Of a DNA stretch of 64,000 nucleotides, positions 9,831 to 19,278 are shown one piece after another; positions within the stretch are counted from its first letter, which is position 1, and every line of letters begins with the position of its first letter. The notes beneath the pieces were generated by a model. That model did not search any database. It saw only the letters and a program-made list of their open reading frames with translations, and was not told where the DNA came from. Source of the stretch: Trichuris trichiura (Eukaryota; Nematoda; Enoplea; Trichinellida; Trichuridae). The stretch lies in NCBI GenBank assembly GCA_037903355.1, contig JBAJFE010000062.1:930001-994000 (forward strand), written 5' to 3'. Position numbers and translations under genes: made by a program.

Positions 9831-10549
9831 AAATAGTTGTAAACTTGGCTATTTCCTATTTTAAATGTTGTAAATTTAGTTTTGTACACCAGATTCTCTT
9901 TAGTTTGTGAAAGTATAGATCCACTGTGGAATACAGATTTGACGCTGTCTCACTGTCTGCCCAGTCGTTTTCTTAGCAAGCGAACAAAACTAATAGCGTT
10001 TTCCCTTCCATGGAAGTTCAATTGAATAAAGTAGTGCTGTCCCGGTATTTTAGTGCTTTTGATTGCCGTTGTTTCCAGGAATTTTGCGGAAGAGCTTTAG
10101 ACAATGCTTCTGGAGACTATGCATAGGAACACAGCTCTTTTCATTTTTAAAGGACGTTACTATGGGTTGATATTTTTGCAGTTCTTGAAGTCCACCGAGA
10201 GGCTCTTTTCTTTGGCTTACGCAGGAAACTTAGTGCCACTTGTGTGGTGGAATTGCTTGTGAATGTATTTTGGGTAGAGTGGACTGGTATTGGCTATGCA
10301 GAACAGAACAAACGGTATGCAAAAGAAACGTCGCTCCCTCAGACGGATCTAGCTAGAATATTCAGGTACTGGATCTTATCTTTAATTACTTCAGTTCAGT
10401 GAGATTGCTACGATGTGGTTAATTCACAGAATTAATAGTTTCTAACGGAATCCTTTGTTGATTAAAAGTGATATTTTCTTGCTTCAACATGCAAATTTAC
10501 ATATCAAAGGTTAATAATTTTCTAATTGCGTGGAATTAGTTTACTTCTT

Positions 10550-10635
10550 CGCTGCGGACAGGATTTGAACTTGTGCGTGTATAACCAACCCTTTGGATTT
10601 CGAGTCCAATGCCTTAACCAATCGGCCACCACAGC
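10550..10635 (-). tRNA. tRNA-Ser(CGA), probably degraded
   Basis: The 86-nt gene has anticodon loop CTCGAAA (CGA). It resembles the Ser(TGA) genes but the variable arm is 4 nt longer and its GGGT/ACCC pairing is lost. The T-stem has one mismatch (ACAAG/CCTGT) and the acceptor reads GCTGTGG against CCGCAGC (one T-G wobble). It may be a relic or a weak Ser(CGA) gene; no other CGA gene is in the window. Confidence 0.7.
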
Positions 10636-12328
10636 CTTTGTTACTTTGTTCATTTGAGCTTACTAACCTGATGAATATTATCGATCAACTTTCGTTTTAG
10701 TTTTCTTTGTATTTTATGGATGTTACTTCACTAATCTCGCTCTGGTTTTGATGAGCAGAAAATGTATCGAAAGTACTGCGTTGCCGAGTTCATAAACGTT
10801 TGTAGGACACTGTGATGCGGTCACGTGAAAATTTATGCCTACATCCACGCCAGGATTTAAAAAAAGCTTCTTATTGAAGTTTCGGTGCGATGAGTTTAAA
10901 AGGCTTGAGTAATCCAAGAGGCTGTTCGAACGATACTCCGCATTATTGTATGTAATCGTCGTTCTTTTTAATTCACATGTAAAGATTGTTTGAAACGCAA
11001 AATTGTTAACAGCGATGGGCTCTGCTTGAACGGTACAAGCTGAGTATCGCTTGTTAAGTTTACAAAGTAAAGTTCAAAAAAGCTCAGAACAGAAAGTTAA
11101 GGTTAAAGTATCAATTCAGTTCATTGTCAGAAGGGAAAGTCCTGGGCTTTCCACCTGTTAAGAAATGCTTGCATGGTTTCCCGAAAAAGGAGTTCGCTGT
11201 GATATATTCCTATCTTCATTTTTCTCTGTTTTTTACAGTGTACGTTTATTTTCCGAATCTTCGCGTCAAGGTGGCTTGTTGTAGTAGAAGTTCTAGTGTA
11301 TCCTACTTAGTTAACCGTGTAGGGCACAGTATTATAAAGAATGAATAGAAAGGTAGAATATACTGGGAGGAAAACTCAATCTCTATACGGCACGCTGGAA
11401 GAAGAGGTAGCGAGAAAGAGATGAACATGGCATAAATCGTGTTTATCGTCTGAACCGCAGCCAACGGGCAGTTTGAACCAATCGCCACAGTTACAATAGG
11501 GTTTGTGAACGAAAAGCACGAAACAAAGCTTTGCTGACCAATGGTTTTTCATTCAACAGAGAAGGAAATCTAAATTTAATTCATGTCAATGATGGAATCG
11601 TGGCTAGGTTCTGAGACAGGAGACGTGGAACAGCTTGACGTACGAAGGGAAAAACAATTTCAGGTCACCCAGATAGAGAAATTTGCATTCGGCAGAACAG
11701 TTGCGAATAACACACGGTACTGATGAAGACACGAAAACAGGAAGTGCGATCCAGCCTGGAAATGAGCCGTTTGTTTGCAATCGAATGGTCAGAGGTATTG
11801 AAACAGGAAATGTTTAATTGGTACCTGCGCATCTTGTTTGGGCTACACTGCTTTCTGTAGCCTTTTGAGGACTTCCTTTGGCTTGATCATGCTTGTTCTC
11901 ACTCTTTCTTTGCTGCTTTCGCTATCGACTTACGATTAAAATTTAAATAGAAAGAACGAAAACTTCACGTATTTTTCAAACGAGCCTAATTATGCACAAA
12001 CCCACTATTCTAACTTTTAATTGAAAGAAAATCTTTACGAGTCTGTGAAGCGCAATAAGATAAATATGCTGCCACTGCTAAAGAGCTAATTTTCTTCCAC
12101 TAAAGTTATTCAGATTTCGAAGCGACGACAGAATCGCGTAGGACACAGAAAATTTATGAATTTCGATTTCGTCTACTTCTGCGGCTGCGTAGAATTTACT
12201 ACTGTTCGCTAACATTGGAAATACGAAGCACCGGCTGTAACCAAAAAAGGAAGATAAACTTTCATCTGCTTTCGAATTTAATCGAAACCATTGACACTCA
12301 TTTCCGACAACTTGGAACGCGGATGAAG
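10636..12328. other. Intergenic, no gene recognised
   Basis: Open frames on both strands are short, overlap one another and match no family I know. No tRNA or clear repeat was seen. It contains the 3' flank of the UBC9 gene, but no AATAAA was identified near that stop. Confidence 0.5.
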
Positions 12329-13181
12329 TTAATCAGGAACAATCCTGTTCTCGCTGGCCATTTTCCGCGCCACAGATTCGTAGGATTTTTTGTTCGTTCT
12401 AAACGGTGTCCAATTATGCCACAAAAATATTAATAACGTTAGCTCACTTGAAAGCATCGGATGCTTTCTGTGATGCAGGATCCACGGTGTTCGGAACTTT
12501 GAGCAAATATTGGATTCCTTCAAGAACCTGCAATAAAGAGTGAACGCTAAGGTCATGATCAAGATCTATTAACAACGCAATTACTTGTCTTATTCCAAAT
12601 GAAGGATTCCAGCCTTCCGGGTGTAAGATAGAAAGGCAAACTTTCCCACTCGGGAAAACGTTCGGATGGAAGAGTGGTGGCTTAAAAGTACCTGGCCAAC
12701 AACAATTGCAATAGTAAACAACCACGCTAATATTCCATCAGCTTACAAGTTGGAGGTGCTGCTGGGTAATTTTCAGGGAATTCTACCCGTATCTTGTACA
12801 GCCCACCTTCCCACGGTGAATCGGCGGGGCCGGGAATGGCGCAGTCCCATTTGAAGATATCTAGACTGCCATCAGCCTTCTGGGAAAATTTTGCTACGAA
12901 GCCCTAAACAATAAACTAGCCATTAGTAATTCGTTATTTTACAGATTTCGAAAAGAAACAATCGCAGTAACCGCATTAACGTTAGCAAATAAGTCAATCT
13001 CAACAACACGACAAGCATGTGTAAGCCGAAACTATAACGATGGTTAAATGCGAAAGCTTTGGACGATTAGGAATAACAGACGGTCCAAAGGAATATTCCG
13101 CAGTGAAATTGCGCTTACCGCAGGATGATCTTTTCTCCACCGTTTCCGCTCTTCGGTTAGCCTATCAGCTGCTAGAGACAT
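12329..13181 (-). CDS. ubc-9: SUMO-conjugating enzyme UBC9 (E2)
   Basis: UBC9 takes SUMO from the E1 as a thioester and passes it to lysines, mainly in the nucleus. Five exons, 5' to 3': 13119-13181, 12747-12903, 12585-12691, 12448-12527, 12329-12398. All introns are GT-AG and phases close to give 158 aa, the usual length of the family. The N-terminus RLTEERKRWRKDHP matches the UBC9-specific helix 1. The E2 core runs PWEGGLYKIR, YPAAPPTCTFKPPLFHPN, then the catalytic cysteine C92 in PSGKVCLSIL. The loop after it (HPEGW) is one residue shorter than the EEDKDW of the human enzyme. Reading through exon 4 gives an early stop at 12444. Splicing at GTGAGC (12447-12442) to 12398 instead restores the C-terminal helix YESVARKMA, so I prefer the spliced model. 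The start codon is the first ATG giving the conserved N-terminus. Confidence 0.95.
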
Positions 13182-13981
13182 CAAGACGAACTTAAGCGTA
13201 ACAACAGGAAATGATGCTTGGAAAATAACGCACAGCAAGCGTAGAAGGTATCACATACAACGCTATGTATTAAGTCGTTTGAGTTGTACACAGTGTCGCT
13301 TGGCTGAGTTTAACACCTGAAACCAAAATGCGTGCAGATCTGTAAACGATACGGCAACTGAGGCGTTTTTTGCAAAAGAACTTTTGCGCTTTTCATCAAC
13401 ATCGCTGTTGAAAACAATTTTTAAAATAAATAAAACTTCAATTACTTGAGCACAACGGACTACCAGCCACGCAGTCCTTTCTGTTCCACCAGTGTCATAA
13501 ACTGTGATGTGCAGGTACACTGTAAGCTGATCGGTTTAATCTGTTTTAAGCATTCGTAATTTTTTAAAGCGAAGAAGTTTGAGCCATTTCGCAACCTTTT
13601 TGAAGCATCGTTTTCTCAGCGCGGCTTTTCCAAACGTTTTTAGATATCTGACCTATTCCCAGTAAGTAGTCCGCTCCGTTTAACCAGTTTTCCCACTGTT
13701 ACAGTCGACGAGTGCCGCTCAACGCAGGTCAAAATCGTACTCAAGGAATCCGGCGTCTAACGAATGGCTACTGGAGCGGATGTCTGCACTATTTTGCTTT
13801 CTGTCGCGTCTTATGGTCGTCGGGAAGGAAGTTATAATTCTCCTTATGTAAACATGCTGCCTGTGTCCCTTCCTCAATGCGAAGCTGCAGAATGCGTGAT
13901 GACGACGTAGTTGTGAAGCTATTATCGTTATGCATTCTACCAGTTCTCGTCAACACAGGGTGCTTCGTAACGGGATGGGAT
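13182..13981. other. Upstream flank of UBC9, no gene recognised
   Basis: About 800 bp between the UBC9 start and the fold-back element. It holds the presumed promoter. No convincing TATA box or coding exon was seen; a minus-strand frame at 13263-13520 is unrecognised. Confidence 0.5.
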
Positions 13982-14124
13982 TTCATAGTGTATGGTCTTC
14001 TACGGCTTTTCCCGTTTATTTGTTCTGCTTGTATCTGTAAATTAGAAGAAAAAGTTGCGTCTAATTTACAGATACAAGCACAACAGGTAAACGGGAAAAG
14101 CCGTAGAAGACCATACACTATGAA
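13982..14124. repeat. Fold-back hairpin element, 65-bp stem
   Basis: Arms 13982-14046 and 14060-14124 are reverse complements with only three mismatches in 65 bp, around a 13-nt loop. Both ends carry TTCATAGTG/CACTATGAA. The stem contains GGTCTTCTACGGCTTTTCCC, shared with the 7390-7484 hairpin, and a distal GTATCTGTAAATTAGA block whose relative appears in the loop of that hairpin. Apparent reading frames on both strands here are near copies of each other because of the symmetry and are not genes. Confidence 0.9.
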
Positions 14125-14334
14125 GTTCTCGCCAAGTGTTATACTAAATGTGAATTTTTAGCTGGCTGAAGGAGGTTCGTAGCGCCGTAACTCGATCAGT
14201 GGAAAGCATAAAGTTTACATGAGAATAAAATGATGTTATAAGACCATGCGTTTATTCAGGACAGTTATAGGAAAGTTGCAGGTATTTTTTGGTGCTTTCT
14301 TTTTTCTTAAAGGAAATCAGCAAATCTTCAGTGC

Positions 14335-14406
14335 GCGTAGATGGTGTAACGGTTAGCATGGTTGCCTTCCAAGCAATCGATCCGGGTTCGACTCCCGGTC
14401 TACGCA
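14335..14406 (+). tRNA. tRNA-Gly(TCC), second copy
   Basis: The 72-nt gene has acceptor GCGTAGA/TCTACGC, anticodon loop CTTCCAA (TCC), and T-arm CCGGG-TTCGACT-CCCGG. A TTTT run a few bases downstream fits RNA polymerase III termination. It lies 210 bp beyond the 65-bp fold-back element. Confidence 0.95.
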
Positions 14407-15245
14407 AGTAACTTTTCCTTCATTTATTTTTCTCCGTATTTTTTTGTTCAATATTCATTACCGCAGAGGCCACGCTCTTACATTTTGTCATCTCTATGCC
14501 TGCATTTCAACAAGCATTGCTGCATCAGCATATTAAGTAAAGAAGTTAGGTGAATTTATTCCTACTTTCTAGCTGTAGTAGTGACTACTTACGACAATTT
14601 TTCGCTTAAATCCACTGACAGCTCTGAACGAGCATAGTCTTTGAAAATCCAGGTTCTAAATACTCTCATTCATAATTGAACACAACCAGTCGGTGAGCAG
14701 TATTCTCAAACGGCAACTATGCGAACTACCCTACTTTAACCCGTTAATTGGCTATGCTCAACGTTTTCCGTTTCGTGTTGTTTAATCAAGTGCCAAAAGT
14801 CTGAGGGTCTCACATCAACCACGATGAATAATCAGACAAACTGAAAGTTGTGCCTTTCTAATTGTAATTCGCTCGAAACTTCAGAAATACTTTAAGTAAG
14901 AACATGGCACATCATGCTTTTACCATGGACTTTCGCTATCACAGAAAATTCTCGATTATTGGAGTTCGACCCTTTTGAATACAGTAAAATGAACGATTTC
15001 CAAGTTGTAAATCACTAACTTAATCTTCATAATACATTGCAGTCTGCCTGCCGTTGTTTTTACAAGTCTGCTACTTACTCTTAGGCACAGCAGTGCTAGA
15101 GCAGTAAAAGCAATTAACGGTGCCTTAATTTCTGAGAGGGAATAACATTTAACAAACATTAAGACGGTTTACTGCAAATGGCTACGCTGATAGTGAATCT
15201 AAGCTAGAAATTTAGCTGAGTTACTGTGAGTCATTTAATGAATAT
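14407..15245. other. Intergenic, no gene recognised
   Basis: AT-rich DNA between tRNA-Gly and the 3' end of the REEP-like gene. No coding exon, RNA gene or repeat was recognised. Confidence 0.5.
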
Positions 15246-16814
15246 TCAAGTATCCTTGTCTGCTTTCTTATTGGCATCGTCTTTTTCCTTCTTTAACTGC
15301 TTGACCCTTTCCAAATTTTTCAAATAGCGCATAGTCTCAAGAGCCTCTTGCTGCAGTTGCTTTCCACGCGAACCCAAGAAGCGATTTAGAAGATCTTCCA
15401 CGTTCGAGGAATCTGAAGTTTTGGCCTCTCGCTGCTTATTTTGTTCCGCCTGTTTTTCCAACATTGCTTGAAACATGTTAACCGGAGCTTTGGTATCATT
15501 TTTTTGATCCGCACCATGGTCAGAGTTCAGCAGTTGCTTTAGAATTGCATTCAATTTAGACATCGTAAGCTTTGAGCTTGAGCTGTTGCGGCTGCCAGCT
15601 TCTAAAGACTGACTAGGATTGGGCGTTATATTTGGTGTCACATTGGGCGTCAGGTCCGGTGTAACGTTGGGCGTCACGTCCGGTGTTACTTTGGGCGTCA
15701 TGTCCGGTGTCACGTTGGGCGTCATATCAGGTGTTATGTTCGGCGTCAAGTTCGGTGTTATGTTGGGTGTCACGTCAGGTGTTGAGCTAGGTGTCAAGCT
15801 TTCCGTTGTTACACTTCTATTCGAGGTCAGGCTTTTAGGAGCTGCTGGCGATGCAACTATCTTTGCTGAAGTAGTTGGTCCCACAGGCTTGTTCTTCTTT
15901 TCTGAATCCAGAATAATTGATTTGCACTGGTCGATCAGTTTAGACAGTTCGGCTGAATTGGGTGAGCGCAGTTCTTCAGCCTGTAAAAGATTTTATTTTA
16001 AAATGCCAAAAGAGTTTAGTTTTAATTTTTTTCACCCCATCTTTTGTGCCGGTCGGCTGTTTGGCAATGTCTTGAACCATTTCCTAATAAACAACAACAA
16101 TAATCAAAAAATTTTTCTATTTAACTAGATCAATTACTATAACGTCGTTGTCCAACTGGACAATCAAGTCGAGATGCAAAAATCTCATCAGTGATGGATG
16201 CGCCTTTGACAATACTTTGCGATCAAAGTTTCCAGCAACGATAAATATAATTGGTTTTAAGAAGGGTTCTATTAGCAGTTCCAAACCATTAGTCACTGGA
16301 AAGTAAAGATACAGAACTAATGCGGATTTTATAAGCCAGTAACCCGTTGTGGCAGCGAAAAGATAATCCTGCAGAAAGGCGTTAATAGAAACTATTTCAA
16401 GTTTGCACTCCAACTTACGGTTGCCGTTATGATGACGTAGAATACCCAGAAAACGAGCCAGTAGTCATATTCATCCTCTTCCGGGTCGATAAAACCTAGA
16501 AGCAGTTGCTGGGTTCGTTGTATTGGATATGCGCAGCAGAGTACAAAGCTCAACAGCTTGGCAGACAAATCTCCGGCAAGTAAAATGCCCACAATCACAG
16601 CAACAACTACTAGAAAAGTTGGCCATCTGCCAATATCCCATTTGTCATCAATGAGGTCAAGAAAGTGTCCAAAGAACTCATCGTTTTGATCAACATATTC
16701 ATGCAAACCCTGATAAAATCCTATCTCCTTTTTCTCTAGCTGAACCCCTTGAACCTCTCCAACTTTTGGTAGATTCCGTGAGTTTGTCTCCCCAGCTGCT
16801 GTTTTGGTAGACAT
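15246..16814 (-). CDS. REEP5/Yop1-like ER protein with repeat tail
   Basis: Four exons (16419-16814, 16138-16368, 16036-16083, 15246-15980) join in phase 0 to give 469 aa. Residues about 66-175 form a TB2/DP1/HVA22 (REEP) domain: hydrophobic hairpins, the AYP turn in LSFVLCCAYPIQRTQQ, the acidic DPEEDEYDYWLVFWVFY segment and FPVTNGLELLIEPFLKP, all as in REEP5/6. Such proteins wedge into tubular ER membrane and curve it. Family members are usually about 190-210 aa; this one has an added tail. The tail holds 13 TP[D/N/K][V/I/L/M] tetrapeptides (residues 292-343), a serine-rich patch and a Lys/Glu-rich likely coiled coil to the end. If intron 2 is retained, translation stops at 16117 and gives 215 aa, close to a normal REEP. 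Exons 3-4 could therefore be alternative. Exons 1-2 are firm; the link to the tail rests on phase and splice sites only. Confidence 0.8.
15627..15782 (-). repeat. 12-bp coding repeat, 13 units (TP[D/N]x)
   Basis: Thirteen tandem 12-bp units encode TP followed by D, N or K and then V, I, L or M. D and N units tend to alternate. Silent and conservative differences occur between units, so the array is not freshly expanded. It lies in the last exon of the REEP-like gene. The reverse strand is also open through it, a by-product of the period being divisible by three. Confidence 0.9.
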
Positions 16815-18575
16815 CGAAACAATGTACTGATGTGACCTAGGCGCCTACTATTCTACCGATCGCCTGTTTTACACAGAATTCACTTTAAAGACTTAGCAAA
16901 AATTGAGTTTAAATATAACATTGGCATCTTATTCTGCGCGCATATTTCGTTTTCCTACTAAACATGTTTTTTACTCATGTTTGCAGGATCAAAAAGACTA
17001 GGAACAGTCGACTTCTTTCATTTATTTGAATCAGCAAATATTATTGGTTAGTATGTATTTTTTAGCACGCAAATTCGCAACTCTAAACAGAACAAGAAAA
17101 TGTTCCTAATCGTGCCACAGCGACTTCTTGTATTAGTGCAACGCATACCGTAGAGGGAAAAATGCACATATTTTCCAGGTTAACGGTAGAGCAGTGATGT
17201 AGTTGTTCAGCATTATTTGTACGATTGTGTTGCTATTGTAATGCGTAATGTAAGAATTTTTAAGCAGTGCATCGCTGCCTGAACGGGATTGCTCTCTAAC
17301 TTCGTGTGAGGCTACGCTGCGCACGTTCTATTGTAATCTTTGTATGGACTCAAGAGAGTGAGGTGGTCCCCCAAGTAGGGTTCATGCAAGCTAGTTAAAC
17401 AGGATCACGATACGACGACAGAAATCTGCGTAATGACACAGCAAACATGATGCGAAATGCACACAACAGCTAATAAGCGGTGACGTTATAGTAACGGCAG
17501 GAAAACCTGCATTTTTCAGTGATTTTGCCCAGTTACAGTACGACTGCTCGTCGCTTATCAGGAAAGATTCTAACATGGCTTATCCTTAAAATGTCAAGAA
17601 GCTTGCCCATCGTATGCACGCCTTGTCGGAAATGAGTCATAGTATACATCGCAGCCTTAGACTTCAAATCCGCGTGACAACACTTTTTGTGCTTATTAAG
17701 TGCAGCTTATATTGAACAGATGTGTTCAAAGAGAGAACCGATTGTCTTTGAATAGAACACTTTCTGCAATAACTCGTCCTGCGCTGAAAAAAAGAACATT
17801 TCTTTTTTTTGGAAGTAATGAGACACACGTTACATGCTTTTCCGTTACGTGAAGATGGATCAGCTTTAACTCAAAAACGTTTCCACAAATAAACTGCAGT
17901 CATGTTATCAATGGCAAGTTTTTATCATAAAGTAGCAAGTCGTCGGAAACCTAATTAACGATGTTCAGGTTTAAAGTTTAAAATTAGTGAAGGTGCAGCT
18001 GGAATTCTGCATACAAATGAGAGCGCTCCTGTCGCAAGAACAGAATGCTGAACAATATGTCATTTTGCCAAGCAGCTGACTGGTCAAATGATTAATTCAG
18101 CCATCATTCTTAATTTGCCATTTACCAAGCCAGCTGAAATTCCTACTCAAAGTGTGAAGGGGAGATTTATAAACGAACTGGATCACCAGAGTTTACAAGC
18201 CATAAACGGCTGACCAAGTGAAAAAAAAAAGAACTGAACCGCCAATTCTTTCGTTAACGTGCCAAGTCAGGCGGAATTGTGCACTTCCGATCAATGCAAA
18301 AGCGTAATCATTTGTTATCAGTCAGCATATATGTTATTGACTTTTCAATAGCCGAAACTGAAACGGAGCTAATGCAAGAAAATGTTCACGCAATTTTTCA
18401 TGCGCCGCATTCACTTCGCCTAACCGAAAGTAACTATAACTCAATTCAAGAATATACAGTGGCTCTGCTGAAGACGAAATCGATTGCTAACGCGATTTAA
18501 TTGTCACGATCATCATCATCATCATCGCATCCGTCGTAAAGTATAATGAGAGAAAAAGAACAGCTTCCTGGAGGT
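16815..18575. other. Intergenic, no gene recognised
   Basis: About 1.8 kb between the REEP-like start and the ATP synthase epsilon stop. Open frames are short and unrecognised. A small ATC microsatellite (around 18508-18525) lies just past the epsilon stop. Confidence 0.5.
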
Positions 18576-18755
18576 TCACTCGGCTTTCGCAACCTGCTTG
18601 CCATCCTTCCAACGAGCAAACTTCACAGTCGTTCCCTCCCTTTTCAATGCTTCGGAGCGGAGCGGCTCCTTCAAACAGCTGCGCACAATCTTGCCCGCAA
18701 TCTCGGAATACCGAATGTAGTTCACACCGGCCATACGCCAGTAAAATAGAGTCAT
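18576..18755 (-). CDS. ATP synthase subunit epsilon, mitochondrial
   Basis: A single uninterrupted frame encodes 59 aa. The N-terminus MTLFYWRMAGVNYIRYSEIA follows the family signature of Trp-Arg, then Ala-Gly, Tyr-Ile-Arg-Tyr-Ser, as in animal ATP5F1E (human YWRQAGLSYIRYS). A basic C-terminal half follows (VKFARWKDGKQ). The subunit is part of the central stalk of the F1 rotor on the matrix side of the inner membrane and needs no cleavable presequence. The protein is slightly longer than the 51-aa human form because of extra charged residues (PLRSEALKRE) in the middle. No intron, and no neighbour of related function. The start is the ATG giving the conserved N-terminus. Confidence 0.9.
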   Translation of the reverse strand: MTLFYWRMAGVNYIRYSEIAGKIVRSCLKEPLRSEALKREGTTVKFARWKDGKQVAKAE

Positions 18756-19278
18756 CTTAAACGCTCCGCTGAAGAGAAGGTGAAATCAAAATTTAAAAAT
18801 TATTAAGTGGTAGTAACCAACGAATATGAGTAGACAAAGAGGACGCAATTCTTAATAGTTTTACTGCCGCTATTGCCTTCAGCCATAGGCTCGCGCGAAG
18901 ACGAATCCGAAAGTCGAGATTCAAAGTACAAAATTAGACTATCACCAAACCGAGCGCAACAATGGACGGAAAAGGCAGCGAAGGACGATACTCGAATAAA
19001 AATCATTACGAAGAGAATTGGAAGAGAAAAAAGACACTGCAACTGCACGGCGATGCGATGACTATTTGCTGACGAAAAATGAATGCACAAGGGCGACTGC
19101 TGAAATGAAAGTAAAATGTCTTGATGGCGCGACAGCAAAGCGAGACGTGGCACACACGTCCGTACGTTTGAATACATATGTAGAAGCTTTGGTTTCAAAC
19201 CATAAAAGCGGTACAATAATTTACGCGATATGTAAAGCCATTCGCCAAACAAAATGGGCTACTTCTGACTAACACCTC
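18756..19278. other. Short intergenic stretch between epsilon subunit and kinesin
   Basis: About 520 bp upstream of the epsilon gene and downstream of the kinesin stop, both on the minus strand. A 149-codon minus frame and opposing plus frames overlap here. None resembles a known protein and they are mutually exclusive, so I list no gene. It presumably holds the kinesin 3' end and the epsilon promoter. Confidence 0.5.

Larger units (their letters stand above)
1375..9885. repeat. Imperfect inverted duplication of a tRNA gene cluster
   Basis: The right arm (about 6828-9885) is the reverse complement of two separate left blocks, 1375-2922 and 5526-6441. The tRNAs pair as mirror images: Ser 1437-1518 with 9749-9830, Lys 2106-2178 with 9093-9165, Pro 2851-2922 and 5526-5597 both with 7822-7893, and Glu 6370-6441 with 6828-6899. 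Homology also runs through the spacers: 5597-6360 matches 7100-7822, and 1519-2105 matches 9166-9748, with many substitutions and indels. The left arm holds an extra 2.6 kb (2923-5525) with Glu, Phe and Gly genes. The right arm has two later insertions (6910-7086 and about 8341-8864). The bases between the facing Glu genes, 6442-6827, form the spacer. tRNA bodies are far better conserved than their flanks, which suggests an old duplication with selection or gene conversion on the genes. Confidence 0.85.

Noticed and set aside
12444..12725. UBC9 ending early at the stop in 12444-12446
   Set aside because: A strong GTGAGC donor precedes that stop and an acceptor 49 bp on restores the conserved C-terminal helix and the exact 158-aa family length.
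13789..14161. Two opposite-strand frames with nearly the same peptide
   Set aside because: Both are readings of the 65-bp hairpin arms; the symmetry of the DNA makes the peptides alike.
15619..16128. 169-codon plus-strand frame (Gly-Val repeat protein)
   Set aside because: It is the antisense shadow of the 12-bp coding repeat in the REEP-like gene; no family similarity or splice support.
18803..19272. 149-codon minus frame and opposing plus frames near the kinesin 3' end
   Set aside because: The frames overlap each other on opposite strands, match nothing known, and lie where UTR and promoter are expected.
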